Origin: Paracoccaceae bacterium
Lineage (GTDB): Bacteria; Pseudomonadota; Alphaproteobacteria; Rhodobacterales; Rhodobacteraceae
Assembly: GCA_021767525.1 (NCBI GenBank)
Contig: JAASTF010000046.1
Location: 1-15,293 of the forward strand
DNA length: 15,293 nt
Direction: 5' to 3'
Part shown: positions 1-7,600 of the stretch, in pieces
How positions within the stretch are numbered: the first letter of the stretch is position 1
Layout of the letters: each line of letters opens with the position of its first letter
Position numbers and translations under genes: made by a program
Notes under the pieces: generated by a model
The model's input: only the letters and a program-made list of their open reading frames with translations
Told to the model about the DNA's origin: nothing
Databases searched by the model: none

Positions 1-781
1 AATGATTGGCATCCTCGGCCAGGTGCAGTTTGCCATATGTGCAGGTCACGCCAAACAGCCCCTCGGTCGCCATGTAGATCTGGCCCAGCATCACCCCGAA
101 CCCGCGCTCGATCACCGCGCGATCCACGGGATCCAGCGTTTCTCCGCCGGAATAGAGCCTGTTTGGGGCGATCCGCGCCTTTTGCTCGGCCAGATGGCGC
201 AGGACGCGGGGCGGGGCGACAATGGTAGTGGGAGCGAACGCCTCCAACCCGGCGATCCAGCGTTCCGGCCCCTCGCGCAGATCGAAAAAACGCAGGGTGA
301 TCCGGCTGGTCCGGTTCGCCGCGTCATAAAGGACCGAGCCGCGCGGCAGCAGCACCGCCACCCGCTCGGGCCGCAGCAGGAAACCGGGGATCGTCTTGGC
401 CAGGATCGTGCCCAGCCAACGAAACCTCTCGGGCCCCGTGATGGCGAAAAGCGCGCGATTGCCGCTGGTGCCGGTGCTGGCACCGATGGAGATGTTGCCG
501 ATCTGGCCGTCGCTTTCCAACGCGGCCCAGCCTTGTTCGGCGGTGATGCGGCCACGGTTGAAAGCGGCGAAATCGCCCATCATAATCGCCTTGTCGATCA
601 CCGGCAGCGCGGAAAGCTGCGGGGGGCTGTCGGCATAAAAATCGACGCGCGGCAGATCGTGACGTAGCCAGTGATCCAGTTGCCGCGCCTGCCAGCGCAG
701 AAACGACGCCCTGCTGCGCCCCCGTCGCGTCACCCACAGTGTTTCGGCAAAAGCCAGGGCGGCGTGGGCCAGTTCAGCCAT
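1..781 (-). CDS. Adenylate-forming enzyme, PaaK / F390-synthetase-like (partial, C-terminus off left edge)
   Basis: Translation from the ATG at 781 gives an open frame of 260 residues that leaves the window. Residues 102-108 read STGTSGN, the glycine/serine/threonine-rich phosphate-binding motif of the acyl-adenylate superfamily. Residues 236-241 read YMATEG, the adenine-site motif. SGGETLDP at 211-218 is the usual PaaK-type segment. The family activates a carboxylate with ATP as acyl-AMP; paralogues annotated as F390 synthetase or CoF synthetase mostly have no proven substrate. The C-terminal lid domain with its lysine lies outside the window. The start overlaps the stop of the upstream lactonase-like gene by 8 bases, so it is the fourth gene of that operon. 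By position it may play the part that OleC plays in olefin/beta-lactone clusters, but this is inference. The substrate cannot be read from the sequence. Confidence 0.8.
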   Translation of the reverse strand, partial: MAELAHAALAFAETLWVTRRGRSRASFLRWQARQLDHWLRHDLPRVDFYADSPPQLSALPVIDKAIMMGDFAAFNRGRITAEQGWAALESDGQIGNISIGASTGTSGNRALFAITGPERFRWLGTILAKTIPGFLLRPERVAVLLPRGSVLYDAANRTSRITLRFFDLREGPERWIAGLEAFAPTTIVAPPRVLRHLAEQKARIAPNRLYSGGETLDPVDRAVIERGFGVMLGQIYMATEGLFGVTCTYGKLHLAEDANH

Positions 782-1598
782 CGCCAGTGCCCATGTCAAA
801 GGGTGATGGCGCCGGGTCGTGGCACAGCAAAACCGCGCCGCCCTGCCCGTGAAACTCGGCCACGCGCCGGGCGGATCGTTTCAACGCTGCGCCATCTGCC
901 GCCACCATGCTGGCCGGAAAGCCGGGCAATCGGTTTTCCAGCACAGCGGGCAAAACCCATTGCACATCGACCGCGTAAAGCAACGGCTGCGCCAACTGCG
1001 GGAAGCACAGCCCATAATGCCCGTCGGCATGGCCGGGCAGGTCGATGGCCAGGACCGAGCCATCGCCGAACAGGTCGCCCCCCTGCCCCAAGCCCAAAGG
1101 CGCTGCCACCTGCGGCAGCGACCCCAGATCGGTCAGGCGGCATTCCAGGTCATCGGGCAGGAGTTCGGGAAACACCCCGTGACGGATACTGGCGAACGCG
1201 CTGCCCGCCCGGATCGCTTGCAGCGCGCCGGCACTGGCCCAGACCTGCGCATTCGGAAAGCGGTGCAGTTCCGACACGTGATCGGCGTGGAAATGGGTGA
1301 CGATGACATGGGCGATGTCCTTTACCCCCATGCCCAGCCGCGCCAGCGCCGTGTCAATTGCGCCCTCGGGTTGCAGACGGGGCCCCAGCGCCCGTGTATA
1401 GGCCCGCATGATCCAGCTACGGCCGGCGGCCTGCGTCACAGCGGGGCCATAGCCGGTATCGATCAGAATACCGCCGCGGTCAGGATGGCGCAGAATGCCG
1501 TATCGCACCGGGATCGACAGCTTGCTCCGCCCGCCACCGCGCAGAACCAGCCGCTCGGCCGACATGATCGTGGCGCTGTTGGCGAAAACCGGGGTCAT
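774..1598 (-). CDS. Metallo-beta-lactamase-fold hydrolase, lactonase-like
   Basis: This 274-residue protein carries HxHxDH at residues 102-107 (H102, H104, D106, H107). His190, Asp211 and His260 follow at the spacing seen in di-zinc lactonases and glyoxalase-II-like enzymes, so the full dinuclear metal site appears present. There is no signal peptide, so it is probably cytoplasmic. The family hydrolyses thioesters, lactones or other esters; N-acyl-homoserine lactonases of the AiiA type share this ligand pattern. The ATG at 1598 overlaps the stop of the upstream reductase as ATGA, which implies translational coupling. Its place between a reductase and an acyl-adenylating enzyme suggests it acts on an acyl thioester, an acyl-AMP product or a (beta-)lactone made by the operon. 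A quorum-quenching lactonase is possible but less well supported by the context. Confidence 0.85.
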   Translation of the reverse strand: MTPVFANSATIMSAERLVLRGGGRSKLSIPVRYGILRHPDRGGILIDTGYGPAVTQAAGRSWIMRAYTRALGPRLQPEGAIDTALARLGMGVKDIAHVIVTHFHADHVSELHRFPNAQVWASAGALQAIRAGSAFASIRHGVFPELLPDDLECRLTDLGSLPQVAAPLGLGQGGDLFGDGSVLAIDLPGHADGHYGLCFPQLAQPLLYAVDVQWVLPAVLENRLPGFPASMVAADGAALKRSARRVAEFHGQGGAVLLCHDPAPSPFDMGTGDG

Positions 1599-2572
1599 GC
1601 GGCACGCTGCGTTCGGATCGTCAGCTCAAGCCCTTCGTCAAAGCTGATTTGGGGCGTCCATCCCAGCATGTCGCGTGCCTTGGAAATATCCAGCGATTGC
1701 CGGAACGCGAAAAGACCCACCTTGTAGCGCGTCAGACGCGGTTCGGGTCGCGTGGGTGGGCGCATCTCGCTTAGAACGGCGGCGGCCATCATCAGCCGCC
1801 AGGGCAAGGCGCGCCAGCGCACGCTTTGGCCGGTTGCGGCGCAGGCGCGATTGACGATCTCGGTCACCGCAATCGGGGTGCCACCGGAAATATGAAAAGT
1901 TTCGCCCTCGGCCCAGGCGCCGGCATCAAGGGCCAGGTCGATGGCGCGCACCACGTCGGATACATGGGTCAGGTCGATCTGTGCGGCGCCGCCGCGCAAC
2001 AGGGGCAGCGGGCCTTGGGCGGCGGCGGTCAAAAGGCGGGGCAGCAGGGCGGTATCGCCATCGCCGTAGATCCCGCGCGGCCGCAGGATCACCGGGCCAA
2101 GATCGGATGCGTCGCGTAGCAGCCGTTCTGCCGTGGCCTTGGTTTCGGCATAGGCATTGACCGGGGGCGGCAACGGCGCGTTCTCGGCCAGGCCCAGTTG
2201 ATCGCGATGGGCGTAAAGAACCGTGGGCGACGAAATGCCGACAAGGCGCCGCACGCCGACGGCGCGGGCCAGCGCGATCGCACTGGCCGTGCCGGTGACA
2301 TTGGCTGCAACGAAATCGGCGCGCGGACCCCAGGCCGAAGACAGCGCCGCACAATGCACCATGCCGGCCGCCGCACCGATGCAACGCACGCTGTCCGGCG
2401 GCACGCCTTTGGCAAGATCCAGCGGCACGGCCTGCGCCCCCATCGCATCCAGCCGTGCCAGTGCCTGCGGATCGCGGCCCAGCGCAACGACCGCCACGCC
2501 GCGGGCCAACAGGTGCCGCACCAATGCCTGCCCCAGAAACCCGGTTGCGCCTGTCACGATCACCCGATCCAT
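1595..2572 (-). CDS. NAD(P)-dependent extended SDR, 3-beta-HSD / OleD-like
   Basis: The 325-residue product opens with the Rossmann motif TGATGFLG at residues 7-14. It has the catalytic pair Tyr141/Lys145 (YAETK) with serines 114-115 upstream. This is the atypical/extended short-chain dehydrogenase pattern of epimerases, 3-beta-hydroxysteroid dehydrogenases and the beta-keto-acid reductase OleD. I take the ATG at 2572 because the Rossmann motif begins at once and a GGTAAGG ribosome site lies just upstream. An in-frame extension to 2749 would run back into the preceding gene and has no family resemblance. The gene starts 2 bases after the condensing-enzyme stop and ends overlapping the next gene by 4 bases. 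After a KAS III-like enzyme, the simplest role is NAD(P)H reduction of the beta-keto product to a beta-hydroxy compound (inference). Confidence 0.85.
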   Translation of the reverse strand: MDRVIVTGATGFLGQALVRHLLARGVAVVALGRDPQALARLDAMGAQAVPLDLAKGVPPDSVRCIGAAAGMVHCAALSSAWGPRADFVAANVTGTASAIALARAVGVRRLVGISSPTVLYAHRDQLGLAENAPLPPPVNAYAETKATAERLLRDASDLGPVILRPRGIYGDGDTALLPRLLTAAAQGPLPLLRGGAAQIDLTHVSDVVRAIDLALDAGAWAEGETFHISGGTPIAVTEIVNRACAATGQSVRWRALPWRLMMAAAVLSEMRPPTRPEPRLTRYKVGLFAFRQSLDISKARDMLGWTPQISFDEGLELTIRTQRAA

Positions 2573-2574
2573 CG

Positions 2575-3588
2575 TCACAACCTTACCGCCATGCCGCCAA
2601 AGGAAACGCCCGCCGATGTGCCCAGCATCAGGATGCGGCTGCCCGCGCCAACCCGCCCCTGTCGGCGCGCGACGTCCAGCGCGGTTGGAATCGACGCGGC
2701 GATCTGGTTGCCATACTCGGCCGCGATATCCACCACCCGTTCGGCGCACAGCCCCGTGCGCGCCACCATGTGACGCAGCGCGGCCGGGCTGGCCTGGTGC
2801 GGCACGATCATGTCGACATCACCGGCTTGCCACCCGGCCTTCGCCAAAAGGTCGGAGACGAAGCCCGGGAAATGCTGATGCGTGATGCGAAACAGCTGCT
2901 TGCCATCCATGCGAAACAGGCTGTGCGCCTCGAACGCCTCGCGCTGGGTGCGATAATCGAAACGCGTGCCGCCTGCGCCGATCTGGCAGGCGTCATAATG
3001 GCTGGGATAGCTGCGCATCAGGCTGGCCAGGACGGCCGGGCCTTCGGTATCCGCGCGCCGCAGAATCGCCGCCGCCGCCCCGTCGCCGAACAGGGCCGCG
3101 ACATCGGGCTGATCGTCCCACGGCAAGGCGCGCGAGGCGACCTCGGACGCGATGACAAGCGCGCATGTGCTTTGGCCCAATGCCAGCCGGGACGCGGCCA
3201 GTTCAAGCGCAGACAGAAAGCTTAGGCAGGTGGCATTCACATCGAACGCCGCCGCCGCCCCGTCGCGCAGGCCAAGCCGGGCCATCACCAGGGGGGCGGT
3301 GGCCGGCAATGGCTGGTAGGGCACGGCGCAAGCGCCCAGCACGAGGTCGATGTCATCCGCGCGGCAACCGGCATCGTCCATCGCCCCTTGGGCCGCGGCC
3401 ACCGCAATATCGATCTGACCCTCGTCTTCGCAAACGAACCGCGCCCGCACCCCCGACAGCGCTTCAAGCCGCCCAGGGACAAATCCCAACCGGCGATCCA
3501 GCTCTTCCGAAGACACACGAGTTTTCGGCAACGCATGGCCCGTTCCGGCGATCTGCACGGCAAGACGAGATGGCAAACCAAAGGTCAC
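2575..3588 (-). CDS. 3-oxoacyl-ACP synthase III / OleA-like condensing enzyme
   Basis: This is a 337-residue thiolase-fold condensing enzyme. The catalytic triad is complete: Cys121 in NATCLSF, His264 in PHQAS and Asn294 in EYGNQ. The last two motifs are typical of FabH and OleA. The C-terminal GTSAGVSFGGM corresponds to the FabH glycine-rich tail but is diverged. FabH starts fatty acid synthesis from acetyl-CoA; OleA joins two long acyl-CoAs. Nothing around this gene belongs to a fab operon, so I favour a secondary condensing role. The start is GTG. An in-frame TAA sits 12 bases upstream at 3600-3598, and AAAGGG lies 5 bases before the GTG, so the start is well fixed. It is the first gene of a four-gene operon. 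The acyl substrate and whether it uses CoA or ACP cannot be told. Confidence 0.87.
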   Translation of the reverse strand: MTFGLPSRLAVQIAGTGHALPKTRVSSEELDRRLGFVPGRLEALSGVRARFVCEDEGQIDIAVAAAQGAMDDAGCRADDIDLVLGACAVPYQPLPATAPLVMARLGLRDGAAAAFDVNATCLSFLSALELAASRLALGQSTCALVIASEVASRALPWDDQPDVAALFGDGAAAAILRRADTEGPAVLASLMRSYPSHYDACQIGAGGTRFDYRTQREAFEAHSLFRMDGKQLFRITHQHFPGFVSDLLAKAGWQAGDVDMIVPHQASPAALRHMVARTGLCAERVVDIAAEYGNQIAASIPTALDVARRQGRVGAGSRILMLGTSAGVSFGGMAVRL

Positions 3589-3609
3589 GACGGCCCTTTA
3601 CCAAATACA

Positions 3610-3652
3610 TGAACGCTGTTCACGATATGGCAGGGAAGAATTCGCAAATCAA
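3610..3652 (-). promoter_or_regulatory. Candidate promoter and operator of the KAS III operon
   Basis: Read on the minus strand, TTGATT (3652-3647) and CATATC (3629-3624) stand 17 bases apart as -35 and -10 hexamers. They are modest matches, 4/6 and 3/6. The predicted start falls near 3617, inside the dyad TGAAC-GCT-GTTCA (3610-3622), which would be a classic repressor position; five-base arms with a short spacer are common in TetR-family operators. A 5-bp dyad can arise by chance in about 100 bases, so it is the position more than the repeat that makes it noteworthy. No regulator gene is in the window. Confidence 0.35.
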
Positions 3653-3701
3653 GAGGCGACGCGTGGTTTCCGCGCAACTGTAAAACCGGGATGTGGGAAA
3701 G

Positions 3702-3777
3702 TGGTGCCGCTGAAGGGACTCGAACCCCCGACCCCATCATTACGAATGACGTGCTCTACCAGCTGAGCTACAGCGGC
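3702..3777 (-). tRNA. tRNA-Thr (anticodon CGU)
   Basis: The minus strand folds into a complete cloverleaf. The acceptor arms GCCGCTG and CAGCGGC pair perfectly, and the D stem is GCTC/GAGC. The anticodon stem CGTCA/TGATG encloses the loop TTCGTAA, giving anticodon CGT, which reads ACG threonine codons. The T arm is GGGGG-TTCGAGT-CCCTT. Discriminator A (3705) and the CCA end (3704-3702) are encoded. It lies 113 bases upstream of the KAS III operon on the same strand. Confidence 0.96.
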
Positions 3778-3787
3778 GCTCGCGCGG

Positions 3788-3816
3788 CTTTTATCGGCAA
3801 GGTGGGCGCCGTTCAA
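3788..3816 (-). promoter_or_regulatory. Candidate promoter of tRNA-Thr
   Basis: On the minus strand TTGAAC (3816-3811) and TAAAAG (3793-3788) are separated by 17 bases. Each matches the sigma-70 hexamers at 4 of 6 positions. The -10 ends 10 bases before the mature tRNA 5' end, which fits a short leader. It sits in the 48-base gap between the acetyltransferase stop and the tRNA. Confidence 0.5.
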
Positions 3817-3825
3817 GCGCAAAGA

Positions 3826-4311
3826 TCACAGATCGAAACGGGTGCGGATACGGTCGACGGTCAGGCCATTTTTCAGCTGAATACCGTTTTCGCGGGCATA
3901 GGTTTCGAACCCGCGCGACTGGTAATAGGCCAGCCCCCCGCTGTTGTCGGCGCGGATCGTCGCGTTGATCCAGGCATAGCCCATCTGCCGCGCGGCATCT
4001 TGCGTGGCCGCAAACAGGCGCGAGCCGATGCCCAGCTGCGTGCGCCCGATTTCCACGAAGGTGGCGATTTCGCAGGCATCGGGTGGCAGGGCATCGTTTG
4101 GCACGATGTATTGAAATCCCAGAACCGCGCCGCCCGCATCCTCGGCCAGGTGCCAGGCGCTGCGGTCGGGGGCGGTGGCGATCCGGCGCTCGAAATGGGC
4201 GCGCGTCACAGGCTCGGTCATCGCGGTGGTGCCGCCCTCCGCGATGATCGCGTTCAGAAGCTCGGCCATCGGCGCGGCATCCAAAGCACCTGCGCGGCGG
4301 ATATGGATCAT
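3826..4311 (-). CDS. GNAT-family N-acetyltransferase
   Basis: The 161-residue single-domain protein has the GNAT acetyl-CoA pyrophosphate loop around residues 91-96 (QLGIG, followed by the SRLF helix). The preceding strand is EIATFVEIG, and a late N-x-x-G-x-x-Y-Y-x-x-x-G-F segment lies at 123-135. It resembles the phosphinothricin/amino-acid N-acyltransferase branch (MnaT/PAT type), which acetylates small amines or amino-acid analogues; the true substrate is unknown. The ATG overlaps the stop of the upstream HD-domain gene as ATGA, so the two are co-translated. It has no membrane segment or signal peptide. Confidence 0.85.
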   Translation of the reverse strand: MIHIRRAGALDAAPMAELLNAIIAEGGTTAMTEPVTRAHFERRIATAPDRSAWHLAEDAGGAVLGFQYIVPNDALPPDACEIATFVEIGRTQLGIGSRLFAATQDAARQMGYAWINATIRADNSGGLAYYQSRGFETYARENGIQLKNGLTVDRIRTRFDL

Positions 4312-4910
4312 CCCATCATCTCCAAAAGCGTGGCATGGCGCGCGGTAAACTCGGCGCGCACCTCGACCGGGGGGCGCAGGTGAATGGCCAGCCCGTCGAT
4401 CACTTCGGGCGAAGGGCGACCAAAGAACTTGGTCGCCTCGGCCTCGGCAAAGCCCGCGATCTGGGTGGCCTCCATCCAGGCGCTGATGCGGTCGGCCTTC
4501 TTGATCTGCTTTTTCAGAGTCGCGGCAGGCACAGCAGGCAGGCCGAACCGGATATGAATGGCCGCCGCCAGCCGCTTGTCCAGCTCGTCATAGCCGGGCC
4601 CGACCGCGGATTTCACCGGGCTGATCATGTCGCCGATCACGTATTCCGGCGCGTCGTGCAGCAGCGCGGTCAAACGTTGCGCAGGCGTGGCGTTGGACAC
4701 CAACCGCCCGAACAGCGTTTCCACCAGCAACGAGTGTTCGGCCACTGAATAGGCGTAATCCCCATAGGTTTGCCCGTTCCACCGCGCGACAAAGGCCAGG
4801 CCGTGGGCGATGTCCTCGATCTCGATATCCATCGGGGTCGGGTCCAGCAGGTCAAGCCGGCGGCCCGACAGCATCCTTTGCCAGGCGCGGGGTGGCTTTG
4901 TCATGCGCAA
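4308..4910 (-). CDS. HD-domain phosphohydrolase (YfbR-like)
   Basis: This 200-residue protein has the metal-binding pattern of HD hydrolases: His59 (VAEHS), the His85-Asp86 doublet in LLHDAPEY with Glu89, and a distal Asp140 (KKAD). The segment LLHDAPEYVIGDMISPVK is characteristic of the YfbR/5'-deoxynucleotidase-like group, which dephosphorylates deoxynucleoside monophosphates. The length matches that family. It is the first gene of a two-gene unit with the GNAT gene and is divergent from ahcY across a 124-base gap. Substrate specificity is inferred from family resemblance only. Confidence 0.85.
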   Translation of the reverse strand: MRMTKPPRAWQRMLSGRRLDLLDPTPMDIEIEDIAHGLAFVARWNGQTYGDYAYSVAEHSLLVETLFGRLVSNATPAQRLTALLHDAPEYVIGDMISPVKSAVGPGYDELDKRLAAAIHIRFGLPAVPAATLKKQIKKADRISAWMEATQIAGFAEAEATKFFGRPSPEVIDGLAIHLRPPVEVRAEFTARHATLLEMMG

Positions 4911-5034
4911 TCGTCCTGTTTGGTGGGCAATACTGCCTGACTAGCCCTGCGCCCGCCCCCTGTAAACCGTGCAGCGTTGCCCTGTGTCATCCACCATGCT
5001 ACCTGCATCGCCAAAGAGATAAGGAGCTTTCCCC

Positions 5035-6429
5035 GTGACCCAGGATTACGTCGTCAAGGATATCAACCTGGCCGATTTCGGCCGCAAGGAACTGGACATC
5101 GCAGAAACCGAAATGCCGGGCCTGATGGCCCTGCGCGAAGAATACGGTGACGCCAAACCGCTGAAAGGCGCGCGCATCGCAGGATCGTTGCACATGACGA
5201 TCCAAACCGCGGTTCTGATCGAAACGCTGGTGGCCCTTGGCGCGGATGTGCGCTGGGCCTCGTGCAACATCTTTTCCACGCAGGATCACGCCGCTGCCGC
5301 GATTGCCGCGGGCGGCACGCCGGTCTTTGCCGTCAAGGGCGAAACGTTGGAGGATTACTGGAGCTACACCGACCAGATCTTTCAGTTCCCCGATGGCGGC
5401 GCGAACATGATCCTGGACGATGGCGGCGACGCAACCCTGTACATCCTGATGGGCGCCCGCGTCGAGGAAGGCGAAGAAGACCTGATCGCCGTGCCCACCA
5501 GCGAGGAAGAGGAATACCTGTTCGCCCAGATCCGCAAGCGGATCGCCGAAACCCCCGGCTGGTTCATCAAGCAGCGCCACATGATCAAGGGCGTCAGCGA
5601 AGAAACCACAACCGGCGTGCATCGCCTGTACAAGATGATGGAAAAGGGCCACCTGCCCTTTCCCGCGATCAACGTGAACGACAGCGTCACCAAGTCGAAA
5701 TTCGACAACAAGTACGGCTGCAAAGAGTCGCTGGTCGATGGCATCCGCCGCGCCACCGATACGATGATGGCCGGCAAGGTCGCCGTGGTTTGTGGCTATG
5801 GCGACGTGGGCAAAGGCTCAGCCGCGTCGCTGGCCGGTGCTGGAGCACGGGTCAAAGTGACCGAGATCGACCCGATCTGCGCCCTGCAGGCCGCCATGGA
5901 CGGGTTCGAGGTTGTGACGCTGGAAGACGCGGTTTCGACCGCCGATATCTTTATCACCACCACCGGCAACAAGGACGTGATCCGCATCGAGCACATGCGC
6001 GAGATGAAGGACATGGCCATCGTCGGGAACATCGGCCATTTCGACAACGAAATTCAGGTCGCGGCCCTGAAAAACCACAAGTGGACCAACATCAAGGACC
6101 AGGTGGACATGATCGAGATGCCGAACGGCAACCGCATCATCCTGCTGTCCGAGGGCCGTCTGCTGAACCTGGGCAACGCCACGGGCCACCCGTCTTTCGT
6201 GATGTCGGCGTCGTTCACCAACCAGGTGCTGGCCCAGATGGAGCTGTGGACCAAGGGCGATGAGTACGAAAACAAGGTCTATATCCTGCCCAAGCATTTG
6301 GATGAAAAGGTCGCGCGCCTGCACCTGGATCGGATCGGCGTGAAACTGTCGACCCTGTCGGCGGACCAGGCCGAGTATATCGGCGTCACGCCCGAAGGCC
6401 CCTTCAAGCCCGAGCATTACCGGTATTGA
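5035..6429 (+). CDS. ahcY: S-adenosylhomocysteine hydrolase (adenosylhomocysteinase)
   Basis: This 464-residue enzyme reversibly splits S-adenosylhomocysteine into adenosine and homocysteine using bound NAD+. It relieves product inhibition of methyltransferases and feeds the methionine cycle. Visible landmarks are the substrate motif GSLHMTIQTA (50-59), the signature CNIFSTQDHAAAAI (77-90) and catalytic Lys220/Asp224 in SVTKSKFDN. The NAD-binding loop GYGDVGKG is at 254-261, and the C-terminus is KPEHYRY, whose lysine and tyrosine reach into the partner subunit's NAD site. The roughly 40-residue insert near 150-190 (EEEEYLFAQIRKRI) is typical of many bacterial forms. Start is GTG at 5035 with AAGGAG 8 bases upstream. 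In a phototroph it also serves the SAM-dependent BchM step of bacteriochlorophyll synthesis (inference). Confidence 0.98.
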   Translation: MTQDYVVKDINLADFGRKELDIAETEMPGLMALREEYGDAKPLKGARIAGSLHMTIQTAVLIETLVALGADVRWASCNIFSTQDHAAAAIAAGGTPVFAVKGETLEDYWSYTDQIFQFPDGGANMILDDGGDATLYILMGARVEEGEEDLIAVPTSEEEEYLFAQIRKRIAETPGWFIKQRHMIKGVSEETTTGVHRLYKMMEKGHLPFPAINVNDSVTKSKFDNKYGCKESLVDGIRRATDTMMAGKVAVVCGYGDVGKGSAASLAGAGARVKVTEIDPICALQAAMDGFEVVTLEDAVSTADIFITTTGNKDVIRIEHMREMKDMAIVGNIGHFDNEIQVAALKNHKWTNIKDQVDMIEMPNGNRIILLSEGRLLNLGNATGHPSFVMSASFTNQVLAQMELWTKGDEYENKVYILPKHLDEKVARLHLDRIGVKLSTLSADQAEYIGVTPEGPFKPEHYRY

Positions 6430-6455
6430 ACCCCGCGCCATAGACCATCACGATG

Positions 6456-6481
6456 GGCCCCGGACAATCCGGGGCCTTTTC
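6456..6481 (+). terminator. Intrinsic terminator after ahcY
   Basis: An 8-bp GC-only stem (GGCCCCGG / CCGGGGCC) with a 5-base loop ACAAT is followed by TTTTC. It begins 26 bases after the ahcY stop and ends 16 bases before the next start codon, so it should separate ahcY from the reductase gene or allow only partial read-through. Confidence 0.88.
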
Positions 6482-6497
6482 ATTTGGGGGATGCAAG

Positions 6498-7460
6498 ATG
6501 CGGGTGATCGTTTACGGCGTGGGGGCCATCGGTGGGGCGGTGGCGGCGGCGCTTTGCGACAACGGGGTTGATGTTGTCGGCATCGCGCGCGGTCGTATGT
6601 TAAAGGCGATCCAGCGCGACGGTCTGCACATGCGCAGCCCGGTCTATGACAAGCGGCATCGGTTCGAATGCGTCTCTGATCCGGCGGAAATCGCCTTTCG
6701 GCCCGACGACATGATCCTGATGTGCATGAAAACGCAGGACACCCTTCCCGCGCTCGAGGCGCTGCGCGCGCAGGGCGTGACGACACAGCCGATCTTTTGC
6801 CTGCAAAACGGCGTGGCCAACGAACCGATGGCATTGCGGCTGTTTCCGAACGTGCATGGCGTGACGGTGATGCTGCCCGGCAGCTACCTGGAGCCGGGTG
6901 AGGTGGTGGCCTTTTGCGAGCCGAAGTTCGGCATGTTCGACATTGGCCGCTTTCCGCGCGGCACCGATGATGATGACGCCCGGCTGGCCCGCGCGTTCAA
7001 GGGCAGCATGATCTTGCCCTTCCTGCACGAGGACGTGATGTCCAGCAAATACGGCAAGCTGATCCTGAACCTGCAAAACGGTCTGACCGCCGCCTTCGGC
7101 AAGGATGCGGAGTATGACGACCTGTACCAAGCCGCCAAGGACGAGGCGCTGGCCGTGCTGAAAGCGGGCAACATCGCCTGGCAAGACATGAGCGCCAAGG
7201 CCGATCCCCGCCGGGCCGAGCTGATGCGCACCGGCACGATCGAGGGCGTGACGACCGTGGGCGGGTCGACCGCGCAAAGCCTGGCACGGGGCGGAAGCGT
7301 CGAGATCGATTACCTGTCGGGCGAAATTTCCCTTTTGGGACGGACGTTTGGCGTGGCGACCCCGGTGAATGACGCGATCACTGCTTTGGTCGCGCAAATG
7401 GCACGCGAGGGCGCGCAACCCGGCGCGCACAGCCCCGACGCACTGCGCAAACTGCTGTGA
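6498..7460 (+). CDS. Ketopantoate-reductase-family (ApbA/PanE) oxidoreductase
   Basis: The 320-residue protein begins with the NADPH-binding motif GVGAIGG (7-13). It has the family residues in order: Asn104 (CLQNGV), Lys187 with Asn191 and Asn195 at the KxxxNxxxN spacing of E. coli PanE, and Glu269 in VEIDYLSGE. It therefore looks catalytically intact and would reduce a 2-oxo acid such as 2-dehydropantoate to the hydroxy acid. Alphaproteobacteria often carry several paralogues of unknown substrate, so I do not assign panE. I chose the ATG at 6498 because the Rossmann strand starts at once and GGGGGA lies just before it. The longer frame back to 6453 would run through the ahcY terminator. Confidence 0.85.
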   Translation: MRVIVYGVGAIGGAVAAALCDNGVDVVGIARGRMLKAIQRDGLHMRSPVYDKRHRFECVSDPAEIAFRPDDMILMCMKTQDTLPALEALRAQGVTTQPIFCLQNGVANEPMALRLFPNVHGVTVMLPGSYLEPGEVVAFCEPKFGMFDIGRFPRGTDDDDARLARAFKGSMILPFLHEDVMSSKYGKLILNLQNGLTAAFGKDAEYDDLYQAAKDEALAVLKAGNIAWQDMSAKADPRRAELMRTGTIEGVTTVGGSTAQSLARGGSVEIDYLSGEISLLGRTFGVATPVNDAITALVAQMAREGAQPGAHSPDALRKLL

Positions 7461-7600
7461 CCGCCCCTGCACGTTGCTCGCGCATTGCGGGGAATGGCAT
7501 CTAAGTTTTCCCTTTATTTGATGAAAGACTTGGGCTTAACCTTGCGCCAGCCGAGGGGCTGTTGAGCTAATTGAAAAACCGGGAACGGTGGGAGAGTGAG

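Noticed and set aside
2..667. Plus-strand open frame of 221 codons at the left edge
   Set aside because: It is the shadow of the adenylate-forming enzyme on the minus strand, whose translation contains the expected motifs STGTSGN and YMATEG.
774..1598. Calling the MBL protein a quorum-quenching AHL lactonase
   Set aside because: The metal ligands fit, but many MBL hydrolases share them, and the operon context points to acyl-chain chemistry.
4911..5034. A bona fide SAH or SAM/SAH riboswitch upstream of ahcY
   Set aside because: I could not match the conserved aptamer core; only a short hairpin and partial complementarity to the Shine-Dalgarno are visible, so no riboswitch feature is called.
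6498..7460. Assigning panE outright
   Set aside because: The catalytic residues are present, but paralogues with unknown substrates are common and there is no pantothenate gene nearby.
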